Assembly (NCBI GenBank): GCA_938084925.1 | Contig: CALKFY010000112.1 | Location: 1-40,957 of the forward strand | DNA length: 40,957 bases | From: an uncultured Pseudomonadales bacterium | GTDB taxonomy: Bacteria; Pseudomonadota; Gammaproteobacteria; Pseudomonadales; Balneatricaceae | Direction: 5' to 3' | In this document: in pieces, positions 1 to 9,027 of the stretch | Layout of the letters: each line of letters starts with the position of its first letter | Numbering within the stretch: position 1 is the stretch's first letter | Notes under the pieces: model-generated | What the model saw: the letters and a program-made list of their open reading frames with translations, nothing else | Told to the model about the DNA's origin: nothing | Databases searched by the model: none | Position numbers and translations under genes: made by a program

Positions 1-2381
1 ACCTTGTTGGGATTTTTAATGTCAAAGGCTGCGTGCTCTAATAAGCCTTTAACCTGCTCGATACGTCCTGCTTGATTAGCGCCAGACTGCAAAGCAAACC
101 ACTGGTCGACAACCTGTGCATCTTGCTGCCAACGGCCATAGAAGTCGTCTAAGGCAGCTTGAGCCGAATCATCGTCCATAGCAATCAATGTTTGTAAGGC
201 AGCGCTAACATCCGTCATGTTGGCCTGCGCGTCATATTGCGCTTGGGCCAAAACCAAATGGGATTCGTCTTCTAAGGTGGACAAGTACAACATACTTACG
301 TTCTTCAACGCACGGCGACCAATCGCATCATCGTCTTGCGAGAAGGCACCTTGATCTTGGCAACGGGCATAACACGATTCTAGTTCGGTTTGCAGATTCT
401 GGGCAATATATCCACGCACGGTTTCACGGCAAATATGGATCAGGTCAACATCGACTTCTGTCTGCATTTCGGCCAAATAGGCTTCACTTGGTAACAACAC
501 CAAGCGCGCCACCATTGCCGCATCCAGTTGGGTATTAGTCAAAAGACTTGCCAGTAAGTCTAACAAAGACTGATCAACGGCATCACCGATGGTTTCTTCA
601 TCCATGACATCCTGCAGTGCCTTTAACAACAAACGCTGTACCGCTTCCCAGCGGTTAAAGCCGTCATCATCATGCTGCGCCAAGAACATCAATTGGGCTT
701 GGGAATAAGGATAATCTAGCTTTACTGGTGCAGAGAAGCCGCGCAATAAGGAAGGCACTGGACGCTCAGCAATATCACTAAACACATAAGTCTGCTGATC
801 TTCCATTACGGACACTACGGCTTCGGTACCGGCAGCGTTAATAGCTGAAGCTTGTTCAGGCCAAGCTACACACAGTGCCTTACCCGCACTATCCAACAAA
901 GACATACGCAAAGGAATTTGGAAAGCTAATTTAGTATCAGACTCTGGCGTAGCCGGCGTGGCTTGATGCACATGCAAACGATATTCTTTAGCTTGAGCAT
1001 CATATTCATCACGCACAGATAAGGTCGGCGTACCAGCTTGGCCATACCAACGCTTAAAGCGCGTTAGGTCAACACCACTAGCGTCTTCCATAGCCGCAAC
1101 AAAGTCTTCTGTAGTAACCGCTTGGCCATCATGACGGTCAAAGTACAAGTCACTACCCTTGCGGAACAAATCAGGGCCTAACAAGGTATGAATCATACCC
1201 ACAACTTCAGCACCCTTTTCATACACGGTAACGGAGTAGAAGTTATTAATTTCAATATAGGACTCAGGACGAATTGGGTGCGCCATTGGGCCACCGTCTT
1301 CGGCAAACTGTGCGGTACGTAGCAAGGTCACATCGTCTATACGCTTTACCGTACGTGAATACATGTCCGCCGTGTACTCCGCATCGCGGAATACCGTAAA
1401 GCCTTCTTTTAAGCTCAACTGGAACCAGTCGCGACAAGTAACGCGGTTACCCGACCAGTTGTGAAAGTATTCGTGACCGACAATGCCTTCGATACGCTCA
1501 AATTGAGAGTCTGTAGTGGTGTTAGGGTCGGCCAATACACAATCGGAGTTAAAGATATTTAAACCTTTGTTCTCCATAGCGCCCATGTTGAAATCATCAA
1601 CGGCCACAATCATAAACAAGTCTAAGTCATATTCGCGACCGTAAACCTTTTCGTCCCACAGCATAGAACGCTTTAGAGACGCCATGGCGTGCTCACACTT
1701 ATGGGCATTATGGGCTTCAACAAAAATATGCAGGTCAACTTCGCGGCCAGAGTATGTGGTGAAGCTATCAGCATGGCGCACCAAATCCCCGGCTACCATA
1801 GCAAATAGGTAGGCAGGCTTGGGGAATGGATCATGCCATACAGCAAAGTGGCGTTCGTCAGCTTCGTCACCCTGTTCAATGGGGTTACCATTGGCTAACA
1901 GAATAGGATACTGAGCCTTAGGGGCACTGATGCGCGTGGTAAACACCGACATAGCATCTGGGCGATCTAGGTAATAAGTGATGTTGCGAAAACCTTCCGC
2001 TTCACACTGGGTGCAGAACATGCCACCGGACTTATACAAACCTTCTAGGGAAGTATTGTTCTGAGGTTCAATCAAACACACAGTTTGTAGCTCAAACTCT
2101 TCAGGACAAGCCGTTAGCAATAAATCCGTGGTTTTCTGTTGGTAAGCATCTTCAGCAAGTGGTTCGCCATCAATTGCGACACTAACCAAGGACAACATTT
2201 TACCACCATGCAAAAACAAATCTGCACTAGTGCTGTTACTGGCAGGATTTTTACGCACCTTCAGAGTACTAGTGACTCGTGTATTGCATTCATCAATATG
2301 TACATCTAGGTGGGTGGTATCAATAATATGGCTAGGTACCTGATAGTCTTTCAGGTGGATCACTTTTGCTTGTTCACTCAT
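1..2381 (-). CDS. pepN: Aminopeptidase N (M1 family), 3' end outside window
   Basis: Zinc metallo-aminopeptidase that removes N-terminal residues from peptides in the cytoplasm. About 793 codons are visible from the ATG at 2381, and the reading frame is open to base 1. Bacterial PepN is usually about 870-890 residues, so roughly 80-90 C-terminal residues lie outside the window. The exopeptidase motif GAMEN is at about residues 266-270 and the zinc site HEYFH (HExxH) at about 303-307, followed by the expected downstream glutamate region. The ATG overlaps the TGA of the upstream DUF2797 gene by four bases (ATGA), so the two are probably translationally coupled. Last visible gene of a minus-strand run. 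Identification is secure. Confidence 0.96.
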   Translation of the reverse strand, partial: MSEQAKVIHLKDYQVPSHIIDTTHLDVHIDECNTRVTSTLKVRKNPASNSTSADLFLHGGKMLSLVSVAIDGEPLAEDAYQQKTTDLLLTACPEEFELQTVCLIEPQNNTSLEGLYKSGGMFCTQCEAEGFRNITYYLDRPDAMSVFTTRISAPKAQYPILLANGNPIEQGDEADERHFAVWHDPFPKPAYLFAMVAGDLVRHADSFTTYSGREVDLHIFVEAHNAHKCEHAMASLKRSMLWDEKVYGREYDLDLFMIVAVDDFNMGAMENKGLNIFNSDCVLADPNTTTDSQFERIEGIVGHEYFHNWSGNRVTCRDWFQLSLKEGFTVFRDAEYTADMYSRTVKRIDDVTLLRTAQFAEDGGPMAHPIRPESYIEINNFYSVTVYEKGAEVVGMIHTLLGPDLFRKGSDLYFDRHDGQAVTTEDFVAAMEDASGVDLTRFKRWYGQAGTPTLSVRDEYDAQAKEYRLHVHQATPATPESDTKLAFQIPLRMSLLDSAGKALCVAWPEQASAINAAGTEAVVSVMEDQQTYVFSDIAERPVPSLLRGFSAPVKLDYPYSQAQLMFLAQHDDDGFNRWEAVQRLLLKALQDVMDEETIGDAVDQSLLDLLASLLTNTQLDAAMVARLVLLPSEAYLAEMQTEVDVDLIHICRETVRGYIAQNLQTELESCYARCQDQGAFSQDDDAIGRRALKNVSMLYLSTLEDESHLVLAQAQYDAQANMTDVSAALQTLIAMDDDSAQAALDDFYGRWQQDAQVVDQWFALQSGANQAGRIEQVKGLLEHAAFDIKNPNK

Positions 2382-3214
2382 GCGCTTAACTGCACCAAAT
2401 AAGAAGAATATTTACGGATATTGATAACGCGGCTGGCAAAAATCAAATATTGGCCTTTGATGCCTAACAACTGATCTTCCAATACGGGTTCTTTATCGAG
2501 ATTGTGGGAAACAATTTTAGTTGGGTACTGTTCCACAGGGTACTGCATACTGGTTGGGGAATGCTCCAACCAGGTGTAATCCTGATCATCGACCATAGCG
2601 AGTAAAGCGGCCAAAGGTGCGGCTGCTTCGGCGCGCAAACGATCACGCTCGGCCAACAGATCCAACTCGACTGTTTCGCCTTTTAGCATAGTGCGCCAAT
2701 TGGTCTTATCGGCAACATAACCTTTAAGGGCCGTTTCCACCAATCCTGAGAGCTTTCGGGTTGCCACTTGCATGATAGGCACAGCTTGCAGAGCACCTTG
2801 GTCTAACCAACGTGTGGGCATTTGGTTGATACGTGTAATACCAACTTTAAGTGCACTAGAATTGGCCAGATAGACTACATGGGGCTGCATACAAAATTCT
2901 TCGCCCCAACTTGCATCACGACAAGTACCAGCATCGTAATGACAACGCTCTGGGCTCATGATGCATAGATCACACTGAGGTAGTTTTTGCATACACGGGT
3001 AGCAATAGCCTTGGGAGTAGCTTTTCTTGGTACTTCGCCCACAATGGCTGCAATTGATTTTGCCTAGATGCTCAAGACGGATGGTCTTACCGATCAAAGC
3101 ATTCATATCAATATTTTGATCACCTAGCTGCAAGCTGTATTCAACACGGGCTTGTGGCACGGCGGCGATAGAAGTCGCCATCTTACTCAGATGGCCTTGT
3201 ACTAGTAGAGTCAT
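2378..3214 (-). CDS. DUF2797 family protein
   Basis: Conserved protein of 278 residues with no established function. The first third has a cysteine/histidine-rich stretch (pairs CSHC, CYPC and CDLC plus further Cys at about residues 55-110) that looks like metal-binding ribbons. It is followed by the block HVVYLANSSALKVGIT, typical of DUF2797 and reminiscent of the start of a GIY-YIG nuclease fold; that fold similarity is inference. Its ATG overlaps the TAA of the DUF1315 gene by one base (TAATG), and its own stop overlaps the pepN start. The three genes therefore form a coupled block, as in many gammaproteobacteria. The family call rests on recalled sequence pattern, and the biochemical role is unknown. 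Confidence 0.85.
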   Translation of the reverse strand: MTLLVQGHLSKMATSIAAVPQARVEYSLQLGDQNIDMNALIGKTIRLEHLGKINCSHCGRSTKKSYSQGYCYPCMQKLPQCDLCIMSPERCHYDAGTCRDASWGEEFCMQPHVVYLANSSALKVGITRINQMPTRWLDQGALQAVPIMQVATRKLSGLVETALKGYVADKTNWRTMLKGETVELDLLAERDRLRAEAAAPLAALLAMVDDQDYTWLEHSPTSMQYPVEQYPTKIVSHNLDKEPVLEDQLLGIKGQYLIFASRVINIRKYSSYLVQLSA

Positions 3215-3465
3215 TAGTGGATCTTAATAACCTGAGCGGTATCCGCTGTTTTTTGTTCGGAGGATTTACACTTGTCTTTGATAAAACCTGAGTGTTCTTC
3301 TTCTGGCAAATGCATAGCTTGATAGCGCAGCACAGCTTCCATACAGGATTGCTTTTGCTCAGGTGTTAAAACACGCCCATCAGGCCATTTACCTAGTTCG
3401 GTGGCTAGCTTTAAGCGCTCATATAACTCTGGGGTCATTTGCGCCAATAATTGGTTGTATTCCAT
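3214..3465 (-). CDS. DUF1315 family protein (YeaC-like)
   Basis: Small protein of 83 residues resembling E. coli YeaC. The N-terminal half has the family pattern LTPE/MTPELYERLKLATELGK followed by WPDG..LTPEQK. Function is unknown. It starts at an ATG five bases after the IalB-like gene stop and ends overlapping the next start (TAATG), so it is most likely co-translated with DUF2797 and pepN. The C-terminus is hydrophilic and variable, with no membrane segment or signal peptide, which suggests a cytoplasmic protein. Confidence 0.85.
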   Translation of the reverse strand: MEYNQLLAQMTPELYERLKLATELGKWPDGRVLTPEQKQSCMEAVLRYQAMHLPEEEHSGFIKDKCKSSEQKTADTAQVIKIH

Positions 3466-3469
3466 AGTA

Positions 3470-3964
3470 TCAATCCATCAAACGGGCATAAGCGGCACTA
3501 AAGCCACTCAAAGAGTAATTAACAGTCATGGTTTGGCCATTAATAGCAGCAACGTCAATCTGCATTTGTGTACCGGCTTGCATGGCTGACACAAGAGCAT
3601 CATCCAATAACTCGGCTACCACACAGGCTCCTTGATTACAGAAAAGATAATCCATATCGGCGACATTGTTGTTATCTACTCGTACGTTAACGCCAGCTTT
3701 CAAATCCATCATCAAAGGCGCTAACAACTGTACTTGCGCCTTACCTTCTGGGTTTTTACCGATAATGATCTGACTAACCATTTGACCTTGATCATTGGCT
3801 GCGCCTTGACCGATTTCACAACGATGGGTGTCTTCTTGTTCAACACAGGCGTAACGCCAGTCTTTGAATTGCTCGGTAACAGTGCGCGTAGTAGGCTCTT
3901 CTGCTTGTGCCAAAGTAGCTATACCAGCAGCGATTAGCAAAGCAATTAGTGGTATCTTGTTCAT
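3470..3964 (-). CDS. Exported IalB-family (invasion-associated locus B) protein
   Basis: Periplasmic protein of 164 residues. The chosen ATG at 3964 gives a standard Sec signal peptide: MNK, a hydrophobic core of about 15 residues, and a likely cut after ALA-type residues (LAQA, then EEPT). A TTG three codons upstream (3973) is possible but would add MRV in front of the signal. The mature part has the family pattern: W.x.C near the start (DWRYACVEQ), ACVVAELL, and paired cysteines that probably form disulfides. IalB was named in Bartonella for erythrocyte invasion, but relatives are common in free-living proteobacteria, so pathogenicity is not implied. It precedes DUF1315 by five bases and is likely in one transcript. 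Confidence 0.8.
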   Translation of the reverse strand: MNKIPLIALLIAAGIATLAQAEEPTTRTVTEQFKDWRYACVEQEDTHRCEIGQGAANDQGQMVSQIIIGKNPEGKAQVQLLAPLMMDLKAGVNVRVDNNNVADMDYLFCNQGACVVAELLDDALVSAMQAGTQMQIDVAAINGQTMTVNYSLSGFSAAYARLMD

Positions 3965-4022
3965 AACTCTCAATCCATTATTTGTAACAAAAATGTTAAT
4001 ATCTACATCGCTACTATCAATA

Positions 4023-4874
4023 CTAGCGGGACCTTCTAGATTCTAGCATGGCAACAATAAAGGCCAAAGCCAAGCCTGCCAGCAAACCGCCCAAATGAGC
4101 CATATTAGCCATATTACCCATACCCAAAGCAGAGAACGCATTAGTTAGGCCTAAAATCAGCCATATCAACATAAAAATCAATATGCCTTGGGGCAAAAAG
4201 AATACAGGGGTACGTAAACGGTCATACAACCAAATGTAGCCCAACAAGCCATAAATTACGCCTGACAAGCCACCAAATAAATGCACACCTTCCCATGCTT
4301 GGGCAGCATTACTAAGCAAGGCAATCAAAATAAATAACCATAGTAGACGCCTGCTAGATTGGCGTTGCTCTATACGCCGCCCAAGGTCCCACCACCAAAG
4401 GCTATTAAAGACGAGATGCAACCAACCAAAGTGCAGCCATACGGGTGTTAAAACACGCCAAGGTTCACTAATAAGGTGCTCCCAACCGGAGAGCAAATGC
4501 GGCTCAGGTTGTAATATGATCGTATAAAAGCTCAATGGAGCAATATAAACTAGTTCATCGCCCATACCTGTCAGCAGAGCCAACAACAAGGTAATCACCA
4601 ACACGCCAGAAGTAATGGGGGCACCTAGCATATTGCCCAGCAAGCTGATTCTGAGTTTATTACGACCTTTGCTTTTGGCACCAACCGTTGGCAGTTCCCC
4701 GTGGGCCATTAGCTGGCACAATTCAAGAGTCTCTGATGCCTGCCCAGCCTGCACTAACCACAGTTGTTGCTCGCTCCCCTTTTCGAGTATCTGATGAGAG
4801 ATACCCCGTGCCCACAACACCTTGGCAAGAGGCAGTAAGTCAACATGAAGCGGAAAAGACATAACTAGAAACAT
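4023..4874 (-). CDS. Rhomboid-family intramembrane serine protease, GlpG-like
   Basis: Inner-membrane serine protease that cuts transmembrane segments of substrates. The 283 residues are arranged like GlpG: a soluble N-terminal domain (about 1-75), then six or more membrane helices. Catalytic serine is S204 in GGLSGVIYG and catalytic histidine H260 in MAHLGGLLAG. The oxyanion-region residues H148, H153 and N157 fit the motif HFGWLHLVFNSLWWWDLG, which closely resembles E. coli GlpG. Two starts are possible, ATG 4874 and ATG 4862 (MSFPLH); the longer one is given. It sits between nadK and the exported IalB-like gene on the same strand. Physiological substrates cannot be read from the sequence. 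Confidence 0.92.
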   Translation of the reverse strand: MFLVMSFPLHVDLLPLAKVLWARGISHQILEKGSEQQLWLVQAGQASETLELCQLMAHGELPTVGAKSKGRNKLRISLLGNMLGAPITSGVLVITLLLALLTGMGDELVYIAPLSFYTIILQPEPHLLSGWEHLISEPWRVLTPVWLHFGWLHLVFNSLWWWDLGRRIEQRQSSRRLLWLFILIALLSNAAQAWEGVHLFGGLSGVIYGLLGYIWLYDRLRTPVFFLPQGILIFMLIWLILGLTNAFSALGMGNMANMAHLGGLLAGLALAFIVAMLESRRSR

Positions 4875-4897
4875 AGTATCGGCAAAGCTTGTGTTTA

Positions 4898-5782
4898 TTA
4901 GATATCGGTGACACGAGCGTGCCAGCCTAGTTTGGAGCGACAGCGCTCATAAAAATAGTGGCCTGTTGGATGCAGTACTTTTAAGCGAGCCTGATGACGT
5001 TGAATAAGAATACTATCGCCATGCTCACAGGCTACGTGAACCTGCCCATCAAAACTAAGTACCGGCTGTGTTTGGTTATCTCGACCTAGGTGTATCGCCA
5101 ACTCGGCATCGGCAGAAACCACTAATGGGCGGCTGCTCAAGTTATGGGGGTGCATAGGTACCAAGGCAATCGCATCGATACTGGGGTGCATGATAGGTCC
5201 GCCGGCGGACAAAGCATAGGCCGTGGAACCTGTTGGTGTGGCAATGATCAAACCATCGGCACGATCCGCATAAACAGGACGGCCATCGATGGCCAAATCA
5301 TAAGCCAACATACGCGCCGACTGGCCTGGGTGTAATACAATGTCATTAAGACCACTACCGCGGGCTACTTCTTCACCATTACGCATGACTTTAGCCGACA
5401 ACATAAAGCGGCTAGACGCTTCGTATTCACCGGCAAACACTTGGGCCAAGCACTGCTCCACTTCCTCTGGGGAAATATCTGTGAGGAAGCCTAGTTTGCC
5501 CCGGTTAACGCCAATTACCGGCACGTCATGCACGGCTAGCTCACGGGCGGCTGCTAGCATGCTACCGTCGCCACCCACAACAATTGCTAAATCACATTGC
5601 TCACCAATATCTTGGCGACGACCGGTACGGCCTTGGTAGTCTGGGATACTGGCTGCCACGGCATGGTGCACAACCACTTCGTGGCCTAGGGGACGCAAAA
5701 AGTCGATGATGCGCCCTATGGTCTCAATAACTGTCTGGCTATGTAAACGACCAATAATGCCGATGCTGTTAAATGCACTCAA
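4898..5782 (-). CDS. nadK: NAD kinase
   Basis: Phosphorylates NAD+ to NADP+ using ATP or polyphosphate in the cytosol. The 294 residues match family length. The GGDG phosphate/NAD motif is at residues 70-73 (VVGGDGSMLAAAREL), followed by GVNRGKLGFLTD and the conserved DGLIIATPTGSTAYALSAGGP. The start is a TTG at 5782: an in-frame TAA (the stop of the upstream rsd-like gene) lies seven codons before it, no ATG or GTG exists between them, and SAFNSIGIIGR aligns with the normal N-terminus of the family. An AAGAG Shine-Dalgarno lies about 8 nt upstream. It follows the rsd-like gene by 15 bases, so an operon is likely. Confidence 0.96.
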   Translation of the reverse strand: MSAFNSIGIIGRLHSQTVIETIGRIIDFLRPLGHEVVVHHAVAASIPDYQGRTGRRQDIGEQCDLAIVVGGDGSMLAAARELAVHDVPVIGVNRGKLGFLTDISPEEVEQCLAQVFAGEYEASSRFMLSAKVMRNGEEVARGSGLNDIVLHPGQSARMLAYDLAIDGRPVYADRADGLIIATPTGSTAYALSAGGPIMHPSIDAIALVPMHPHNLSSRPLVVSADAELAIHLGRDNQTQPVLSFDGQVHVACEHGDSILIQRHQARLKVLHPTGHYFYERCRSKLGWHARVTDI

Positions 5783-5797
5783 TGGAATATCTCTTAG

Positions 5798-6259
5798 TTA
5801 ATGCATTTTGCTAGCCGGACCACCTTCCACCAACGCCATTAATTCGTCTTCACGATTAAAGCGTTCAGTTAAAGCCTCACCCAACTTAGACAAACGACCG
5901 GTAAAGTGGCCAACATCTTGGATAGTAAGTTTTTCTACAGAACCATATTCGTCATCAAACACCACGATACGATCCGTGGTGTCGTGAATTTGGCTTAACA
6001 AGTCATGCAGCTGGTCTTTACGGCGAGGGTCTCGCTCTATAATAATTTGTAACAACTGTTCATAGACACGAAAGTGACCTTGAGAAGTGTAATCCACTAA
6101 GGTCTCGCACAGCTCATGAATGGCGGTTAAAACACCACCTTCAATACTCATCTGTGGCAAGGCGACAAACTGACTTAATAGCTGCTGACGCTCCAACAAC
6201 CAAGCATCAATCGCATTGTCCAAAGCCTCGTCTAATTGAACTTGTGATTCCGGTGACAT
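5798..6259 (-). CDS. Rsd/AlgQ family anti-sigma-70 regulator
   Basis: Predicted all-helical protein of 153 residues of the Rsd/AlgQ family. These proteins bind region 4 of the housekeeping sigma factor; AlgQ also affects alginate and siderophore genes in Pseudomonas. Recognisable blocks are AWLLERQQLL near the N-terminus, LCETLVDYTSQGHFRVYEQLL in the middle, and GEALTERFNREDELM near the end, at the same places as in AlgQ. The ATG at 6259 has GAGA about 7 nt upstream. It is the first gene of the run leading to nadK, 134 bp from the next gene on the right. Which sigma factor it targets is inferred from the family. Confidence 0.85.
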   Translation of the reverse strand: MSPESQVQLDEALDNAIDAWLLERQQLLSQFVALPQMSIEGGVLTAIHELCETLVDYTSQGHFRVYEQLLQIIIERDPRRKDQLHDLLSQIHDTTDRIVVFDDEYGSVEKLTIQDVGHFTGRLSKLGEALTERFNREDELMALVEGGPASKMH

Positions 6260-6393
6260 AAGTGTTTCTCTATGAATACTGAAAACTTAGTAAATGGTAC
6301 AGGTTTTAACAGATAAAACATAGCTGTCGCTCAGGCCAAAGTCCGATCTGTAGAAGAAGAAATTGAAGTGCTGTTATGACAAATTTAGGAAGG

Positions 6394-6948
6394 CTATAGA
6401 GCGCCTAGCAGCGAAGCGTCTATATCTGCATCATAATAAGCCATACCTAGTTTGTCCAAATACTCTAGACGGTCTGCAGTCATTAGATTGATATCAGGTG
6501 CCGCAAAACCATTGGCCAAGTAGATGGCTGCCAAAACTGCCATAAACTGTTCGCCCTCTTGAACTAACAACAGGCTTGCTGCGCCAACATCTGGCTGCAC
6601 GCGACTGTTCAATTCAGCGGGTAGATTTACGCTAATGACAACAGGCTGTTCGTCCCCTTCAATTCTGACACTGCGGTTTCTAACGGTTTGCTCTGCCCAA
6701 TAATAGGCCAGCTCTTTGCTTTGGGTTAAAAACACAGGCTCAACAGATTCAGTATAGTTATTGCCGATGGTTTTCATGGTTTGCACGGCAGCAGCATTTA
6801 GCGCTTGATCCCCAGAACGCTTTAGCCCTTGCTCTTTAATTGAGTCCACTAAGGCCGATGAGGTACCGTGATACCAGGTATTACTAGTAGCAAAACCCTG
6901 ATCGGTTAATAGGTCTTTGGCATCTTGAAAAACAGTCGGTGTAGTCAT
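6394..6948 (-). CDS. Uncharacterised protein with ADP-ribosyltransferase-like pattern
   Basis: Protein of 184 residues of unknown function. The segment WYHGTSSALVDSIKEQGL near residues 24-41, followed by VFLTQSKELAYYWAEQ about 40 residues later, has the arrangement of the ART/PARP/RNA 2'-phosphotransferase fold: an H-G-T strand that contacts NAD, a helix ending in G, then a strand and helix with an aromatic pair. A clear catalytic glutamate is not obvious; E98 or E103 near the RIEGDE turn are possible. The C-terminal 60 residues look like a separate small helical region. No signal peptide. ATG 6948 is preferred over GTG 6960, but neither has a strong Shine-Dalgarno. It stands alone and ends before the nadK run. 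Confidence 0.5.
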   Translation of the reverse strand: MTTPTVFQDAKDLLTDQGFATSNTWYHGTSSALVDSIKEQGLKRSGDQALNAAAVQTMKTIGNNYTESVEPVFLTQSKELAYYWAEQTVRNRSVRIEGDEQPVVISVNLPAELNSRVQPDVGAASLLLVQEGEQFMAVLAAIYLANGFAAPDINLMTADRLEYLDKLGMAYYDADIDASLLGAL

Positions 6949-7013
6949 AGTCAAAATCACTTAATCAGTTGGCAATGGATAGCGGCTTTAATTTTAGCGT
7001 ATATCCTGTACAT

Positions 7014-7051
7014 AAAAAAAGCGGCACCTTAGAACAAGGGCCGCTTTTTTT
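7014..7051 (-). terminator. Rho-independent terminator after aceA (usable on both strands)
   Basis: Inverted repeat GCGGC.CCTT / AAGG.GCCGC (7021-7044, with a one-base bulge and a 5-nt loop), flanked by seven A on the left and seven T on the right. Read on the minus strand it follows the aceA stop at 7097 by about 45 bases. The A tract and T tract would let it work in either direction. Confidence 0.9.
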
Positions 7052-7096
7052 ATTCAAAGTGGATAATCACACGGATTAACCACTAAGAGAACAGTC

Positions 7097-8695
7097 TTAG
7101 CCGAACTGGTTGGAAGTGTTCTTCGCACCACCAGCTTTAAGAGCGTTTTCGCCAGCAAAGTATTCTTTGTGGTCATCACCCATGTCAGAACCAGACATGT
7201 TCTGGTGCTTAACACAAGCGATACCTTGACGGATCTCTTCACGCTGTACGTTCTTAACGTAACCAAGCATCGCTTGCTCACCGAAGTACTCTTTGGCTAG
7301 GTTGTCTACAGACAAGGCCGTAGTGTGGTACGTAGGCAGAGTGATCAAGTGGTGGAATACGTTGGCTTCACGGGCAGTATCAGCTTGGAAAGTACGGGTA
7401 CGTTCGTCAGCTACAGCAGATAGTTCAGAATCATCGTATTCAGCGCTCATTAGGGTAGCACGGTCGTAAGCAGAAACGTCCTTACCTTCAGCAGCCCAAG
7501 CATCAAAAGTCTGCTGGCGGAAGTTCAAAGTCCAGTTGAAAGATGGAGAGTTGTTATAAACAAGCTTCGCATCTGGGTGTACTTTACGTACGTCGTCCAT
7601 CATGCCTTTGATTTCGTGTACTGTAGGTACAGCAGTTTCGATCCAAAGCAAGTCAGCACCGGCATTGATAGCGCCAATGCAATCAAATACACAGCGCTCA
7701 TGGCCAGTACCTTGACGGAACTGGTATAGACCAGAAGGTAGACGCTTAGGACGTACTAGCTTACCACCACGGTTAAAGACAACATCGCCCTCACCCATGT
7801 CAGCTACGTCAATTTCTTCAACGTCTAGGTAAGAGTTGTAGATGTCACCAGAATCGCCTGGCTCGTTAACAACAGCGATCTCTTTAGTAAGACCAGCGCC
7901 TTCAGAGTCAGTACGCGCAACGATAACACCGTTGTCGATACCTAGCTCAAGGAATGCATAACGTAGGGCGCGGATCTTAGCGTGGAAGTCAGCGTGAGGT
8001 ACCGTTACCTTGCCATCCTGGTGACCACATTGCTTTTCATCAGCTACTTGGTTTTCGATCTGTAGGGCACATGCACCCGCTTCGATCATCTGCTTAGCCA
8101 TTAGGTAAGTCGCTTCAGCGTTACCGAAACCAGCATCGATGTCAGCAACGATTGGTACAACGTGAGTTACGTGGTTGTCGATTTGATCTTGAACATTAGC
8201 TTCAAGAGCAGCGTCACCAGCTAAACGAGCAGCGTCTAGTTGACGGAACAAACCGCCTAGTTCACGAGCGTCAGCTTGACGTAGGAAAGTGTATAGTTCT
8301 TCTACTAGGCTAGCTACAGAAGTTTTTTCGTGCATAGATTGGTCAGGAAGAGGACCAAAGTCAGAACGTAGCGCAGCAACCATCCAACCAGAAAGGTACA
8401 AGTAACGACGATCAGTTTTGCCACCGAAGTGCTTCTTGATAGAGATCAGCTTCTGCTGACCTACAAAACCATGCCAGCAACCCAAAGATTGAGTGTACTT
8501 AGTCTTGTCTTCGTCGAATGCAGCCATGTCAGCACGCATGATGTCTGCAGTGTACTGAGCGATGTCTAGGCCAGTTTTGAATTTGTTCTGAGCACGCATA
8601 CGGGCAGCAGATTCTGGGTTGATTGCATCCCAAGCTGAGCCATTGGCAGCTTTCACAGAAGCTAGAGCTTGAATATCGTCTTGATATTGAGACAT
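7097..8695 (-). CDS. aceA: Isocitrate lyase (long form)
   Basis: Cleaves isocitrate to succinate and glyoxylate, the first step of the glyoxylate bypass needed for growth on acetate and fatty acids. The 532 residues match the long Pseudomonas-type enzyme (about 531), not the E. coli type (434). The catalytic loop KQCGH is at residues 221-225 in ADEKQCGHQDGKV. VADIDAGFGNAEAT carries metal- and substrate-binding acids. The start is ATG 8695: GAGGA lies six bases upstream, while the alternative ATG at 8701 abuts that Shine-Dalgarno. It is divergent from a LysR gene and close to glcB, its metabolic partner. A strong bidirectional terminator follows the stop. Confidence 0.97.
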   Translation of the reverse strand: MSQYQDDIQALASVKAANGSAWDAINPESAARMRAQNKFKTGLDIAQYTADIMRADMAAFDEDKTKYTQSLGCWHGFVGQQKLISIKKHFGGKTDRRYLYLSGWMVAALRSDFGPLPDQSMHEKTSVASLVEELYTFLRQADARELGGLFRQLDAARLAGDAALEANVQDQIDNHVTHVVPIVADIDAGFGNAEATYLMAKQMIEAGACALQIENQVADEKQCGHQDGKVTVPHADFHAKIRALRYAFLELGIDNGVIVARTDSEGAGLTKEIAVVNEPGDSGDIYNSYLDVEEIDVADMGEGDVVFNRGGKLVRPKRLPSGLYQFRQGTGHERCVFDCIGAINAGADLLWIETAVPTVHEIKGMMDDVRKVHPDAKLVYNNSPSFNWTLNFRQQTFDAWAAEGKDVSAYDRATLMSAEYDDSELSAVADERTRTFQADTAREANVFHHLITLPTYHTTALSVDNLAKEYFGEQAMLGYVKNVQREEIRQGIACVKHQNMSGSDMGDDHKEYFAGENALKAGGAKNTSNQFG

Positions 8696-8701
8696 GGTCA
8701 T

Positions 8702-8999
8702 TCCTCATTAATCAGTTAATTGTTGTAGTTGCTGCTCATCAGCAATAACTGCAGTCTAGGCTCCTTAATATTATAAATAAATACTATAAAAATTATTACT
8801 GCCATTCACAGCGTTTATATCATACCTATGATTAACACGTCCTATCAGACTAAAAAAGATGGTTTTTCAACTCTTTTACAGAACGTAACCTATTGTTTTA
8901 TATATACTAACCACCCAACCCTGCACCCAAAATGATCACATTTGTAATTAGACTACAAAAAACAAGGGTATTTTCCTCCTGAATAATTCCCAAAATTTA
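8702..8999. other. aceA-lysR divergent intergenic region
   Basis: The gene-free stretch between the two divergent starts runs from 8696 to 9064 (369 bp). It is AT-rich and holds the aceA leader with its GAGGA Shine-Dalgarno at 8702-8706. An AT-rich block at about 8765-8800 includes TATAAT read on the minus strand, a possible aceA -10 without a convincing -35. The dyad at 8941-8959 and the lysR promoter are listed separately. No small ORF or RNA gene was recognised. Confidence 0.5.
8941..8959. promoter_or_regulatory. Candidate LysR-type operator dyad TTTGTA-N7-TACAAA
   Basis: A perfect 6-7-6 inverted repeat between the divergent aceA and lysR genes, about 105 bases upstream of the lysR ATG and about 245 from the aceA ATG. 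LysR regulators commonly bind short interrupted dyads in such divergent spacers and control the neighbour. Binding by this regulator is inference. Confidence 0.4.
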
Positions 9000-9027
9000 T
9001 TGATTTAATAGCAGCTATCCATATAAT
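9000..9027 (+). promoter_or_regulatory. Promoter of the LysR gene (TTGATT-N16-TATAAT)
   Basis: A consensus -10 hexamer TATAAT at 9022-9027 is 16 bases from TTGATT at 9000-9005, 38 bases before the ATG at 9065. The upstream ATG at 9026 falls inside the -10, which argues that it is not the translation start. Confidence 0.6.
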
